DNA of 64,000 bases from Chrysogorgia sp. JL179-B06 (GCA_035772405.1 JAYKKM010000381.1:804001-868000); one strand, 5' to 3'. Shown: positions 1-10,979, counted from the stretch's first letter. Notes: a model not told the origin generated them from the letters alone. Translations and numbers: made by a program.

Positions 1-868
1 AGGTGCGAAATTAAGTGCGAAATTAAGTGCGAAATTTGGTGCGAAATAGGCACGAAATTTGGTGCGAAATTTGGTGCGAAATAGGTGCGACATTAGGTGC
101 GACATTAGGTGCGAAATTAGGTGCGAAATTAACTGCGAAATTAACTGCGAAATTAACTGCGAAATAGGCGCGAAATAGGCGCGACATTAGGTGCGACATA
201 GGTGCGAAATTAGGTGCGAAATTAGGCGCGAAATTAACTGCGAAATTAACTGCGAAATAAGGTGCGAAATAGGTGCGAAATATGTGCGAAATTAGGTGCG
301 AAATTAGGTGCGAAATTTGGTGCGAAATAGGTTCGAAATAGGTGCGACATTAGGTGCGACATTAGGTGCGAAAATAGGTGCGAAAATAGGTGCGAAATTA
401 GGTGCGAAATAGGCGCGAAATTAGGTGCGAAATAGGTGCGAAATAGGCGGAAAATAGGTGCGAAATAGGCGCGAAAATAGGTGCGAAATTACGTGCGAAA
501 TAGGTGCCGAATTAGGTGCGAAAAAGGTACGAAATTAGGTGCGAAATTATAGGTGCGAAATTAGGTGGGAAATTTGGTTATTATTATTATTATTATTAGG
601 TTAGGTGCGAAATTATGTGCGACATAAGGTGCGAAATAAGGTGAGAAATAATGTGCGAAATTCGGTGCAAAATTAGGTTATTATTATTATTATTATTATT
701 AGGTTAGGTGCGACATTAGGTGCGACATAGGTGTGACATTAGGTGCGACATTAGGTGCGACATTAGGTGCGAAATTAGGTGCGGAAATGGGTGCGGAAAT
801 GGGTGCGAAATTGGGTGCGAAATTAGGTGCGAAATAGGTGCGAAATAGGTGCGAATTAGGTGTTTTGT
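1..868. repeat. 11-12 bp minisatellite
   Basis: Tandem units of the form AGGTGCGAAATT, with frequent AGGTGCGACATT, AGGCGCGAAAT and AACTGCGAAATT variants, fill the start of the window and probably continue to the left. Two short (TTA)n runs (about 580-600 and 680-705) interrupt it. The reading frame on the minus strand (Ala-Pro-Asn repeats) is a repeat artefact. It stops just before a LINE fragment. Confidence 0.95.
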
Positions 869-889
869 TTAGATTGCACGAACTTATAT

Positions 890-1497
890 AAAGTAACTTA
901 CTACTGTAATAGCACCATTGTAGTAGCATCTGTAATAGCATCCTATATGGCTTACCAGAAGCTGAATTGAGCAAGTTACAGCGAATTCAAAATACAGCTG
1001 CTAGACTTGTTGCACGGGTTAAAAAATCGGAGCATATCTCCCCTGTGCTTCGTAATCTTCACTGGTTGCCGATGAGATGAAGGATTGTTTTTAAGATACT
1101 AATAATTACTTTCAAGGCTTTGCATGGCCAGGCGCCTGTTTATATTACTGATTTGCTAACTAAATATAAACCTACTCGTGCTTTGAGATCATCTGACCAA
1201 ATCTGCTACTTGAGCCAAAATCCAAAACGGTGAGACAGAGCGTTCTCGGTTGCGGCACCAAAACTGTGGAATCATTACCACAGGAAATTAGAAGCTTGGA
1301 TATGTTAAGTAGTTTTAAGTCAGCACTTAAGACTTTTCTTTTTTAAAATTAATAGTTTTTTGTTCATAGTGGTAATATATGTCAGTAGGCTTTATCTTAT
1401 ATGAAACTGTAATTAGAAGTAACATTAAGAATATATTGTTGTAAGAGCATTGAGACTATTGTATAATGCTCCTAATACGTCTTTTATTTATTGTGCA
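890..1497 (+). mobile_element. LINE 3' fragment, CR1/L2-like
   Basis: The end of a LINE reverse-transcriptase ORF can be read from about 931: a CNSILYGLP block, then LQRIQNTAARLV, then LHWLP, followed after stops and frameshifts by the AFSVAAPKLWN block near 1240-1270. These are the usual C-terminal landmarks of CR1/L2-type reverse transcriptases. Stop codons (near 1077 and 1232) show it is dead. The 3' UTR ending near 1497 (around GAGCATTGAGACTATTG) recurs at 18,720-18,830 and, inverted, at 36,005-36,245, so at least three copies of the same 3' end lie in the window. Confidence 0.85.
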
Positions 1498-1881
1498 ACT
1501 GCTATAGAGAGCTTTCATGACACCAGAATTTGTCACAATGAATGTTATTAGCCACTAAATTAATTCTGACATATAAAGCATCTTTAACGTTAATCAAAAC
1601 TAATTTTCATTCACATTTCTGTCAAATTTCATTTTTCAAATTTGTTACACGCAAAAACGCCGATACATGTACGCTGTGCGTACCTAATTTTTAATTTTTT
1701 GAACTTCAGTTGGGAAAATATTTGTTAATTAATTGTTTTATAGATAATACTCGAAAACATTAGTTGAAGTTTTCATCGAAAATTACATTTTTCTGCTCGC
1801 TATAATCTTCAATGCCATTATATTAACGTTTCAGACAAGGCTAAAATGGCGTTTCATATAAATATCCCGAATTTAAAACAG

Positions 1882-1950
1882 TCCTAACCCCAACATAACC
1901 CTAATCCTAACCCTAACCCTACACCTAATACTAACCTTAAACCTAAACCC
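1882..1950. repeat. degenerate CCCTAA telomere-like tract
   Basis: About ten CCTAAC/CCCTAA-like units with substitutions (CCTAATC, ACACCTAATA, CTTAAACC). A second shorter tract lies at about 2,265-2,300. CCCTAA is the complement of the common animal telomere repeat TTAGGG. An interstitial relic is the simplest reading, because ordinary sequence lies on both sides. Confidence 0.6.
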
Positions 1951-2019
1951 AGTGATGGTTTACAAAAGTGCGGGGGTGTGCACGCCCCTGGCCTTGGCCA
2001 GGGAGGGTGCAGGGGGGTG

Positions 2020-2075
2020 CCAATTGCCTTGTCAAATCCTTTTTTTTTGGATTTGTCAAGGCAATTATCAAACAA
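2020..2075. repeat. short perfect hairpin
   Basis: A stem of about 20 bases (AATTGCCTTGTCAAATCC) meets its complement across a run of T. It is probably the centre of a small fold-back element in the GC-rich stretch 1,960-2,260. No gene seen there. Confidence 0.6.
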
Positions 2076-2637
2076 AAATAAAATAGAGACAAAATAAGAC
2101 AATAGCGTGATAACGTACAATAGTTAGACATAAGAATAGGGGGCTGTGTCCCCCCACCCTGCCTCGGTCGCGCCCCACGCCGCAGGCCTGATCTCACCTC
2201 GCTGGCTCGCTCAGCACACCCCCCCCCCCACCCCCCTCCTACCAGATCAAGCTGGATCAATCACTGCCTAAACCTAACCGTATCTAACCCTAACCTAACC
2301 AAAAACAAAAGAGACAAAAACAGAAAGGCACTTTTGAGTTATCTCTTAGCCATTTCCAATATTTCATCCATAATTCATTTAAATAAAGATGGTAATATCC
2401 GCCAACATAAATGTCTGCCGTCTTTATCAGCGCAACGTTTGACGAGCAATATACATCTACCACAATCTAATAACTCTCCACAGCCCAATATGCCTGCATT
2501 CAACCCTGCTTACACAGAGCAATCTTCCCTTTCGATTTTTGAGGATTTATGTCCCAACTTGGGATACTCGAAGGCATTTTGACCAGGATTGTATATATGT
2601 ATAGCTAGCAATTCTCAAAAATTTATTATATCAAAAT

Positions 2638-2759
2638 TCAAGCGATATCGCTTCCATCGGGTCCAAGTGTGTTTTCTGCCACATCTTCCATCTTCATGAA
2701 CTTTTTCACAAAGGCTACAGTTTCTTGGTCAACGTTGCTCATGGTTGAAATAACGCTTT
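2638..2759 (-). CDS. Coiled-coil gene, last exon
   Basis: Acceptor TGTTCCTTCAG at 2,760-2,770 gives a phase that fits the preceding exon (one base carried over). The exon encodes 39 residues after the split Glu, ending with the acidic tail GPDGSDIA and a TGA stop. The open frame extends upstream to 2,829, but using an acceptor further up (near 2,792) would put the frame out of phase with the previous exon, so the 2,760 acceptor is preferred. If an unseen small exon lies in the 7-kb intron, the upstream acceptor could be used instead. Confidence 0.6.
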
Positions 2760-2780
2760 CTGAAGGAACATCGAGAAAAC

Positions 2781-3218
2781 CAAACTCCGTCTGTATAAGA
2801 GAAAATGAAACGACTAAAACGGTGTACACCCCTACGATATTAATACCCCGGAGTTAGAATATCTGGGACAAACTCCGTCTATATAAGAGAAAATGAAACT
2901 ATACTAAAACGGTGTACACCCCTACGATATTAATACGCTGGAGTTAGAGTATCGGGGACAAACTCCGCCTATATTAGAGAAAATGAAACTATACGAAAAC
3001 TGTGTACACCTGCGATATTAATACCCCGGAGTTAGAGTATCGGGGACAAACTCCGTCTATATTAGAGAAAATGAAACTATACGAAAACTGTGTACACCCC
3101 ACGATATTAATACCCCGGAGTTAGAGTATCGGGGACAAACTCTGTCTATATAAGAGAAAATGAAACGACAAACGGTGTACACCCCACGATATTAATACCC
3201 CGGAGTTAGAATATCGGG
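2781..3218. repeat. Five-copy tandem repeat of ~88 bp
   Basis: Units begin near 2,781, 2,869, 2,959, 3,047 and 3,136, each starting with CAAACTCCG (CAAACTCTG in the fifth) and containing GTGTACACC and GAGTTAGA. Spacing is 88-90 bp. Copies differ by a few substitutions and short indels. The array abuts the last exon of the coiled-coil gene, and each copy carries a minus-strand pyrimidine tract plus AG. Confidence 0.9.
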
Positions 3219-3990
3219 ATTGCGATCGCTGTAGCCATATGATTTGAACATCTTACAACATTCAGTGCTACTAGCAACAGCCAACATCCTCCGAAAGGTG
3301 CTATCGATGAATTGAAAAATGTCAGAAGTACCCATTGGCGAAAAACTAAACTATAAAACGTTTTTAATTGATTCTTTGTATCGTGATCTTGAGTATAAAG
3401 TTACGGAAATCAGTCGTTATTGGGAAATTAGGCGACAAGGTTGTGAAAACCTTAGTGTTGTCTGTATGTACATATTTATTTATTTATTTATTTAGCATCG
3501 CCTCTTAAAAATACAAAGATCGAAGAAGCAGGGTCCCCTTACAAAAATAAAATAATAACTAATAACAGCATTAAGTTATGGGTTCAGTAATGCACTTGTC
3601 ACTGGAAACCCCCACCCCGGGGAGACATGGGGCATAGACGGGGATTCTACGGGGATTTGATCATTTCCCTTGCCCCAGGGGGTGGGGGTTAGTACATTTT
3701 AGCTGGAGCTTCATTTCAAAAGAGGACTGGTACCGAGTACCGTTGCGGACCAAAATGGCGGCAATCGAAGGTGAGGAATACGAGATTTATTGTTATATAT
3801 ATATACGTTTTATATTTTCTCTCATTAGTAACCATTCATGCATGACTAAATTTCGCATGTAAATTGTCAATTGTAAACAAAGCTGTTTTGATATTTGTGA
3901 CAAGTGCATAAGGCTTCGCGATGTATTGCACTTTAGGCAGACAGTTTTCCAAGTTCGAGGATCGTCAACATTGTAACAGGATAATAAAGC
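3219..3990. other. Intronic stretch with no recognised gene
   Basis: Contains a (TATT)n run near 3,470-3,490, a GC-rich patch with C and G runs at about 3,605-3,690, and (TA)n near 3,795. No open frame or RNA signature was convincing. Confidence 0.6.
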
Positions 3991-3999
3991 ATAATTATA

Positions 4000-4640
4000 A
4001 TAGTCTAATGTGACTTCTTAAATTTTTTAAAGTTTAAATGATCTAGCCTTAAGTGTTCAGGGAGAGAGTTCCAAGTCCTAGTTGTTCTAATAAGAAATGA
4101 GCGATTGAAAGTAGTTGTTTTACATTAACGTTGACGGAATGAGATTGCATTGACATTTGCGGAGGATCTAGTAAGCCTTAAGGGAACAAGACGTTCGGGT
4201 AGGATATCGCTTGATATATGATCAATGCCATTGATGGCCTTAAAGAAGAGCAGTAAGTCAAGATACTCGTGCCAGTAGGAAAGTGGTTGTAGTTTTGTAG
4301 AAACGATTTTGTCTTCGTAGGATTCTTCGCACATATATGGTAGCTTCAAGATAAATTTTGATGCTCGGCGTTGGATGCGCTCTGTTCGTTTGATAAGCTC
4401 GATTGACTGCGGGGACCAGACTTGGGTGGCATAGGCCATCTTGTTGGCTGTTGCGCATCGATCGAAGGTGTGCTTTGATCATGTTAGCGCACTAGTAACC
4501 CATATACCAAGGTCTTTCTCGTAACTGCGAGGGTCCTACTCTTTATTGTATAGGGGAGTTCTGTGGGTTTCATTTTCCTTGTAATTCGCTGGCACTTGCA
4601 CTTGTCTTGATTAAAAGTAATTATTAAAAGTAATTATTCC
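4000..4640 (-). mobile_element. LINE reverse-transcriptase C-terminal fragment
   Basis: On the minus strand the frame at 4,439-4,125 reads AYATQVWSP, then RTERIQRRASKFIL, then LQPLSYWHEYLDLLLFFKAI. Further fragments in other frames (KDLGIWVTSA upstream, TTRTWNSLPEHLR downstream) extend it to about 4,640-4,000. This is the thumb and C-terminal part of a LINE reverse transcriptase, broken by frameshifts. Confidence 0.85.
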
Positions 4641-4836
4641 CGAGTATACCTTAAGCAAATCCAACTCTGCTTCCCTTAAAGTGTCCAAAAGTCTGTCCCC
4701 GAAGATCCTATAAAACGAAATGAATTTTTCAAAAAACAAGACTTCACGCGAAGGTTCGATTCTAGCCTGCAATGCATGCAGGCTCTTGGGAAATGGGAGG
4801 CCCTAGGTGAACTGAAACAACAGGGGAACTGCGGTG

Positions 4837-4902
4837 AAGGGAGGGGAAGGAAGGGGAAGGAAGGGGAAGGAAGGGGAAGGAAGGGGAAGGAAGGGGAAGG
4901 AA
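4837..4902. repeat. (AAGGGGAAGG)n microsatellite
   Basis: About six perfect 10-bp units of AAGGGGAAGG. The Gly/Lys/Arg-rich reading frame through it is not a gene; it merely fuses with the LINE fragment that follows. Confidence 0.95.
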
Positions 4903-4929
4903 GCTCATGCCAGCAAGACGCGGTAATTT

Positions 4930-5752
4930 TTATCACTCTCGTCGAAGACCTTGTACAATTTTATTGCACTTGTATTAGACCAAATATTTTGGAATATGCT
5001 GCTCCAGTTTGCCATTATGCTCTCGCATTATATCTAAGTGCTGACATAAAACGCGCTCAAAAGCGCGCACCACTAACTATCTGCTCTGGGAAATCTTACG
5101 AAGAAGCCACGTCATTAGCTGGCATTACCACGCTAAAAGAGAGACGTCAGATTGCGTGTGGCAAGACTTTTTGTTCAATCATAGACAACCCTAATTATAA
5201 ACTTTTTAACCGTGCAGAATTGAATAATATTAATAGTATAGCCACTCATTTAGACATCGTAGGCTTTTTCACATTCCTAAATGCAAGACTAATAGGTATA
5301 AAAACTCTTTTATTATTGCAAGTGCAAGATTTTTAAACAACCAGTGAGTGTAAATTAGTGTGTTTTAGCATTTATACGTTACACTTTAGACTTATTTGTT
5401 TATTCTAGGTTATTGTTTTTATTATTATTATTATTGTTATTATTATTTAATGTTGTTTGTAAATAAGTTTTTATTGAAAATTTCGGGTCGCCACCTACCT
5501 ATACTATCAAGTTTTGTGATTGGTTGATTAAAACAATAAAACAATAGAATCGACCACAAAGAAACCAATGTCCTAACCTAACAACCTTTGTTCCGTATAG
5601 CCAATCACAAAACCTGTTCATTTTAGGTACGTATTTACCCAAGATTTCTCATGGTTAACAAACGTTAACCCTGAACCCAGTGTAATTCAGTTTACGGCTG
5701 CAATATTGGAGTTGTTAATAAACCATTATTATTATATTTATTATTTCTAGTG
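4930..5752 (+). mobile_element. LINE 3' fragment with TTA tail
   Basis: Residues FYCTCIRPNILEYAAPV, then AQKRAPLTI, then SLAGITTLKERR, are the conserved C-terminal reverse-transcriptase run of a CR1/Jockey-like LINE, open from about 4,945 to 5,230 and then degenerate. The following AT-rich 3' region ends in a TTA-rich microsatellite (about 5,727-5,752), as is usual for such elements. Confidence 0.8.
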
Positions 5753-6174
5753 ACGAAATCTTTATGTACCTCGGAGACGTCGCCGTGGCAACTCCCTGAT
5801 TCTCAGGTACGTCACGTGATGTATGTTTATCGTCTGTTAATTCATCCATGTTTCAAACTCCACAGGATTTGACACGAACTCCTAACACCTTTCACTGGCT
5901 CAGCTAGCCATAGTTCCGCAAAGAAAAGGTTCTTTAACTTGGGAGAATTTTTACTGTTTTACCGCAGGTCATTGTACCGTTCTGAATTATCAATCAAACG
6001 CCAACAATGATCAACAATATGTTTTTCTGTCGAAATACTTGCACTACCAAACTGTCCTTTAAGATATTTTAGTTACAAACTCGACAGAAATCGTTGACGG
6101 AGGCTCTTGCAATGAAAATTAATTGATTGATTGATTGGACGTAGCAGTTAATAGCTCATTAATCTATTCGCATA
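5753..6174. other. No recognised feature
   Basis: Ordinary AT-rich intronic sequence with a short (TTGA)n run near 6,121-6,137. No gene, RNA or clear repeat seen. Confidence 0.5.
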
Positions 6175-6177
6175 TAA

Positions 6178-6717
6178 GGCCAGGTTTACACTAGTACAGT
6201 ACGGTAAGTGATTCGGATTAGGTTGGCGTACCGTTGTGAAATTTACGTCTGTTTACACTACAAAAGACAAAGCGAGGTTTTTCGTTGACATCAGCAGTTT
6301 TTTTACTACGCACATGCGTATTGCCCGACATATTTTACAAAATGGCGATTTTTTCGGCTGCCGGAAACGTTTAAAAACAGCATGTTTACAAGCCGTTTCC
6401 TTTTTCGCCGGAAGCTCTCCGCACTCGCGATTGCAGAGAGGTTTAATGCTTGCATATAACCATATAAACCAGCTACAATTATTAAAATTGCTGCCGATAA
6501 ACAACCAAAATAACCTGGCGCCATTTTTCCTGCTAACATTTTAAAAGCGTATGCATATGTTTATAGTTTACACTACTACGCCACGTTAAATTTGGCGTAG
6601 TGACTACGCTACGGCAAACCACTCCGGATTAGGCAGGTACAGTGTAAACACAACAAAGAAACGTGTATTGATTTTTTAACGGATCACTTACCGTACCGTA
6701 CTAGTGTAAACCTGGCC
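6178..6717. mobile_element. Harbinger-like MITE with TAA target duplication
   Basis: Near-perfect terminal inverted repeats of about 37 bp begin GGCCAGGTTTACACTAGTAC and end with the complement. The element is flanked by TAA on both sides (6,175-6,177 and 6,718-6,720). A 3-bp TWA duplication and GG-starting ends with GTTTACAC fit PIF/Harbinger non-autonomous elements. At 540 bp it encodes no transposase; a 102-residue frame inside it is chance. Confidence 0.85.
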
Positions 6718-7189
6718 TAACTGGAATGTAATAGTAGGCAGCCTGCATTACAGGCTGGTTCGATTCAGATCACAGTGTTCAGATGAATGGATGTCTTTGC
6801 ATACTTTAGTGGCACTATAGGCACATGCAGGTTTCATATCCACCAATAATACATAACACACTAGAAATACGTATCCGCATTAACCCCTCGCCCGCCTGTC
6901 CTATCAGTCACAATTGTTATATTATTTACTTCAAAGAATATATCTTATGTTTTGCAATCAGAATGGTCCCCAGTACCCCTCCGGTTATGTACTACTAGGA
7001 AAATTAATCGGCCATGTTTGAATATTGAACTGGGTATATCACAAGTAATAAATTTGGCATTTCACTCGATTAAACTACATGTTCTAAGGACCCATGGTAA
7101 AGGCAAATTTCGAGTGTTGGAATATATACGTTTTAAGACCAAACCGGGACTAGTTGCGAACTTAAACGAAACTTAAATGGATCACCCAA

Positions 7190-7617
7190 AAGGCAAGATT
7201 ATCACCCTCGCCCCATGTCAATGTCCAAAATTTTTTATCAATCAAATTTTCTATCAGGGTCCAAAAATTTTTTAATACACTTAGCCAAGATATTTGTGAT
7301 GCCTCAACTGTTGCTTGCTTCCAATCTAAATTGAAAAATTATCTTCTTTTTTCTACGTACACGTGAATAGTTATCTTTTTAGTGTACATTTCGTAACTAA
7401 TGAACGGATTTTGATGTAATATTATTATAAAAATGTATTTTCCTCTCGTACCGCTCATGCTGGTAATTTATATATAAAATTAAGTAAAAAGGAAGCCCAA
7501 ATCTTATAAGCCTTTTGGTTTCTTTTTGGGCTACCTTGCCAGTTATTTATGTCTTTGTCTATAATTTTTAATTTTTATTGCTGGTAAATAAAATTGACTT
7601 GACTTGACTTGACTTGG
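7190..7617 (+). mobile_element. LINE 3' UTR fragment with (TTGAC)n tail
   Basis: Degenerate coding remnants near 7,215-7,380 lead into a 3' UTR with the polyadenylation-like AATAAA and a terminal (CTTGA)n run at 7,590-7,616. Short terminal microsatellites are typical of CR1/L2-like elements. No intact ORF. Confidence 0.65.
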
Positions 7618-7644
7618 GTGGCGCACGAGCGGATATTTAACAAT

Positions 7645-7770
7645 TATTGGATGAGGTGAAGCATGACATCGAGAATTATTAAGGCCGATGTTTGTGTTAT
7701 CTGCCAAAGTCGAAGGCTGAGGCGGATAACACAAACCGAGGCCTTGATAATTCTCGATATCATGCGAAAA
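7645..7770. repeat. Palindromic fold-back element
   Basis: Two ~50-bp arms (one containing CGAGAATTATTAAGGCCGATG) face each other across a short centre near 7,710. A related half-copy lies at about 11,806-11,880 and both are followed by similar downstream sequence (CAATAATTGTTTTATTA), so this is a dispersed family. Confidence 0.8.
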
Positions 7771-8270
7771 CCGAATCCAATAATTGTTTTATTATGCATA
7801 AGAAGTGCTAAAGCAATGCGTTTGAGAATCTTTGCAAAGAACCCGCCATTTTCCCATTTTCTTTCACCGTAAACCAGCTGGCAACAGCAAGCTAGCAACA
7901 AGATATTGGAATAATGATGTCATAGCTACACTTTTAGAACCATATAATATTGGAACATTGACGTCACATGAAGCTGATGTCACGAATTAGCTGTATGCCA
8001 ACAGCCAATCAAAATCGAGATAGAGTATGAGAATGCATAATACTGTACATAATACATGTCGACTAATATCAAATACATATAATACATGGGTGTTATATAC
8101 GAATGTATGTATGTTGTAATTCGTACCTTTTCTCTTCTTTAACAAGCAACATAATCCTATTCAAGACTGTTATAAAAACTTGCAGATCTTAAGAAAAAGA
8201 AAGCATTTACTTCAGATGCTGGAGTGTCTCCAATTAGTAAAAAATTATTCAGCGTGCTCTATCGAGTTTC

Positions 8271-8997
8271 CACTGGAATAACGAAGCCTCTTCCATACTA
8301 TGTAAATAATATGTAATTTCTTTGGAAATAACTGTAATTCCAATTTACATATTAATTGTAGTTTGACATACTATGTAAATTGCATGCCTTCTTTGTAAAA
8401 ATTTTGTAAACTGTTTGTAAATTCACAAGGTTTCTGCTAATACTTCTAGTTTGTAAATTACTGGGAAGTTGTTTGTGAAATACGTGCAACTTATTTCAAG
8501 TTTAACGTCCTTGAAAACCCTGCCGGCAGATTACAAACGTATTTAAATCCCTGACATAATCGAAAATTAAACCCGATTTTACATACATTTTTTTATCATG
8601 GCAACGACAATATTTCAGCAAATTTATACTAACTATTTACAAATAAGTTGCCAGTAATTTACAAACTATTTACAAACGAGTTTCCATATTTTACAAACTA
8701 TTAATTACAAATAAGTTGCACGTATTTTACAAACAACTTCCCAGTAATTTACAAACTCTTTACAAACAAATCCCAGTAATTTACAAACTAGATACAAACT
8801 ATTGACAAACAGTTTAACACGTATTAGGAGAAACCTTGTGAATTTCCTAACAGTTTACAAAATGTTTCATACAAGGAAAGCATGCAATTTACATAGTATG
8901 TCAAACTACAATTAGTATGTAAATTGGATTTACAGTCTATTTCCAAAGAAATTACATATTATTTACATAGTATGGAAGAGGCTTCGTTTTTCCAGTG
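8271..8997. mobile_element. Long-inverted-repeat MITE (CACTGG...CCAGTG)
   Basis: Arms of about 180 bp are over 90% identical and inverted, beginning CACTGGAATAACGAAGCC. The middle holds many variants of TTTACAAACTA in inverted order. The ends resemble hAT termini, but the flanking 8-mers (CGAGTTTC and CGCGTCAG) do not match, so no target duplication is claimed. No ORF of note. Confidence 0.85.
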
Positions 8998-9098
8998 CGC
9001 GTCAGTGGAGTCGATCACACAGGATACGGTTACCCTATTTATCCGAGCCAGAGGCACATGTTTTAAGCCCTCGACTATTCAGTTTATCACTCTTAGCC

Positions 9099-9278
9099 TA
9101 GGGCCTACAATTTAAAATCGTTTTCCGAGAAGACCCGAAAGTATTACCATTTGCTGGTGTTGTTGCAAAGGCAGCACCTTCTCCTCAATTATTATAAGAC
9201 CCTGAGTGCATGGTGGTCCGACCCAAGATTGAACCCGGATCTTCCAGCTCCTAGACTAACCACTAGACCACAATGGTT
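9099..9278 (-). mobile_element. tRNA-derived SINE, copy 2
   Basis: On the minus strand the head reads TGTGGTCTAGTGGTTAG (A box) and GGGTTCAATCTTGGG (B box), followed by a body with TTGAGGAGAAGGTGCTGCC and TTTCGGGTCTTCTCGG. The same head and body occur on the plus strand at 12,214. Homology ends near 9,099. Confidence 0.85.
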
Positions 9279-9449
9279 GGTTTTATTTCAGTATAAGGTA
9301 AAGGTTTTCGATAAATCAATTAAATTAAATTGAAACTATATTAAAATGCAATTTATAGCAAACACACTTGCTGCCAAAATCGTTAAAGGTAAATCCACAG
9401 CATGGAATGGGAATCTATTAAATACGATAATATATAAATATAATATATA

Positions 9450-9600
9450 TCAGACATAGTTTGACGCTACTCTGGCTTTAAAAAGTTTTTTGAACGTAAC
9501 TTTAAAAGTTGCTGTCCATGACCCATCGTTTCGATACTCCAATCTAGTGTCTTCATCAGGAGTGATCGTTGTAAAGTTAGGACGCTACTTATACCTTCAT
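9450..9600 (-). mobile_element. Penelope-like or retrozyme-like relic with hammerhead-like motif
   Basis: On the minus strand CTGATGA (9,559-9,553) and CGAAAC (9,533-9,528) bracket a segment that can fold with one mismatch (GACACU with AGUAUC). The block CATAGTTTGACGCTACTCTGG at its far end is repeated as an inverted pair at 18,608-18,700. Assignment to Penelope-like elements rests on the known presence of hammerhead motifs in them and is an inference. Confidence 0.45.
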
Positions 9601-9847
9601 AGAACTGATGATGACGTTATCTATTAACAAGATGCAAATTAGCTTCTGGTAATAAACCACCGTCATCGCGATTCAATGGGGCGTGGGCGCTATTGATAAG
9701 CCTCCAGACAACGTCTCTGATGGTACCGCGGATTAGTGGTGGTAATAATCTGGATATTGCATTGGGAAAGTTATTGCAATACCCAGTTTGAGCTATCCTC
9801 TTCACAAAAGAGAACAAAATAAAACAATTCACATCTTAATCCCTTAC

Positions 9848-10036
9848 CATGTCTTTCTTTCGCATTTCCTACATCTTTTTTCAACTTTCCATATTCTTCT
9901 TTTAAAGCTGTAACTTTCTTTCTTTCCTCTCTTAAGTCGTCTTCCATCTTATCAACGTCTGTCTCGGTTGTTTCAGCCTCGATGGTTAGCTGTTTCACAA
10001 TCTCGTTAAGTCTCTTCGCTTCTTTAAAGTTGTATT
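9848..10036 (-). CDS. Coiled-coil gene, exon 5 of those seen
   Basis: Acceptor TTTTTTTGCAG precedes AATACAAC; the donor is GTAAGG, close to the metazoan consensus. The exon encodes the second half of the UVR-like motif (YNFKEAKRLNEIVKQL) and then a heptad-rich acidic/basic coil (ETDVDKMEDDLREERKK). It enters with two bases completing a Glu codon and leaves in phase 1. Confidence 0.75.
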
Positions 10037-10125
10037 CTGCAAAAAAAGACAAAGAATTTCAAGTAACATATGAAACACGAGGAAGAGTGTTTCATCAGGA
10101 TATCCAAACACCGAGACGTTTGCGT

Positions 10126-10425
10126 TAATATACACAATGTTGTAGTGAATGTGGGAGAGCTCGGAGTAGACAGACGATACGCGTGGACGATCGTCAAGCT
10201 CATATCCTCAGAAAAATGATTCTGAGTCCCGTACAGGAATCGAACCTGTAACCTTCTGATTGCCGGTGAGACGCTCTAACCATTGAGCTAATGATGGAGA
10301 GCGATGGTTACAATGATGTACTGGTTCGATTGATATATGTACTGCCTATGCGGCAGTCACCATACACAATGTTGTAGTGAATGTGAGAGAGTTCTCCCAC
10401 ATTCACTACAACATTGTGTATATAT
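10126..10425. repeat. Fold-back repeat enclosing a tRNA-like segment
   Basis: The segment TACACAATGTTGTAGTGAAT occurs at about 10,131 and 10,364 in direct orientation and again inverted at about 10,400-10,422. The last two form a hairpin with almost no loop. Between the copies sits a tRNA-like block. Confidence 0.75.
10225..10300 (-). mobile_element. tRNA-like / SINE head
   Basis: Minus-strand A box TAGCTCAATGG (10,290-10,280) and B box GGTTCGATTCC (10,246-10,236) are well kept with correct spacing and a good T arm, but the two ends do not pair as an acceptor stem and the anticodon loop lacks a proper U33. It is therefore a tRNA-derived repeat, not a functional tRNA. A decayed relative lies at 40,425-40,500. 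Confidence 0.6.
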
Positions 10426-10429
10426 CCTG

Positions 10430-10978
10430 TGATATCCTTACATCTCCGTCAAGTCTTCCAGTCGGTAACCAGGCGTAAAGATAAAACAAATACAATTAAT
10501 TTAAATATTCCTAAAGTAAACACTCTAACTTTCCAGAATAGCTTCTATTGTAGGGCACCAAGAATTTTCAATTCCTTAATTGCCATCATATTTACGATTT
10601 CCTAATCTCTCTATAGGCCAATTCAAATCTGAATTGTTCAAGTACTATCAACATGCAACCGAACACGTATTATACGATGTAGAAATTCCGCAAACGTTTA
10701 AAACAGTCTGTGTAAAATGTCACTCATGTCGTCCCCTATCTAGTTTGCTTGTTAAAATGTGCTGTTATAGTTTATGTCTTAGTTTAGAAGTTAACCATGT
10801 TATCTGTTTGATTTAATTTTATATCGTAAGGAACCCCGTAATGGAGCAACAAGCTCTGTGGGACATCCCTGCCTCCTTTTTGGCAAAGCCTGCATGTAAA
10901 ATAAAATAAAATAAAATAAAATAAAATAATATAATATAAAATTAAATTAAATTAAATTAAATTAAATTAAATTTTTAA
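10430..10978 (+). mobile_element. LINE 3' end with (AAAAT)n tail
   Basis: Frames at 10,450-10,760 carry FYCRAPRIFNSL and then FKSELFKYYQHA and KTVCVKCHSCRPLSS, the C-terminal end of a reverse transcriptase of the kind found in cnidarian LINEs. A short 3' UTR is followed by a pentanucleotide tail (AAAAT, drifting to AAATT) at 10,887-10,978. Confidence 0.8.
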
Positions 10979-10979
10979 A

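Noticed and set aside
2638..2829. Taking the whole 63-residue minus-strand frame as the last exon
   Set aside because: The upstream part lies in the 88-bp repeat, and the acceptor at 2,792 gives the wrong phase with the preceding exon; 2,759 fits.
6236..6544. 102-residue ORF
   Set aside because: Lies wholly within a MITE with perfect terminal repeats and has no recognisable domain.
8271..8997. 8-bp hAT target duplication around the CACTGG element
   Set aside because: The flanking 8-mers match at only some positions, so superfamily assignment is left open.
10225..10300. Functional tRNA gene on the minus strand
   Set aside because: A and B boxes are good, but the acceptor stem does not pair and the anticodon loop is wrong.
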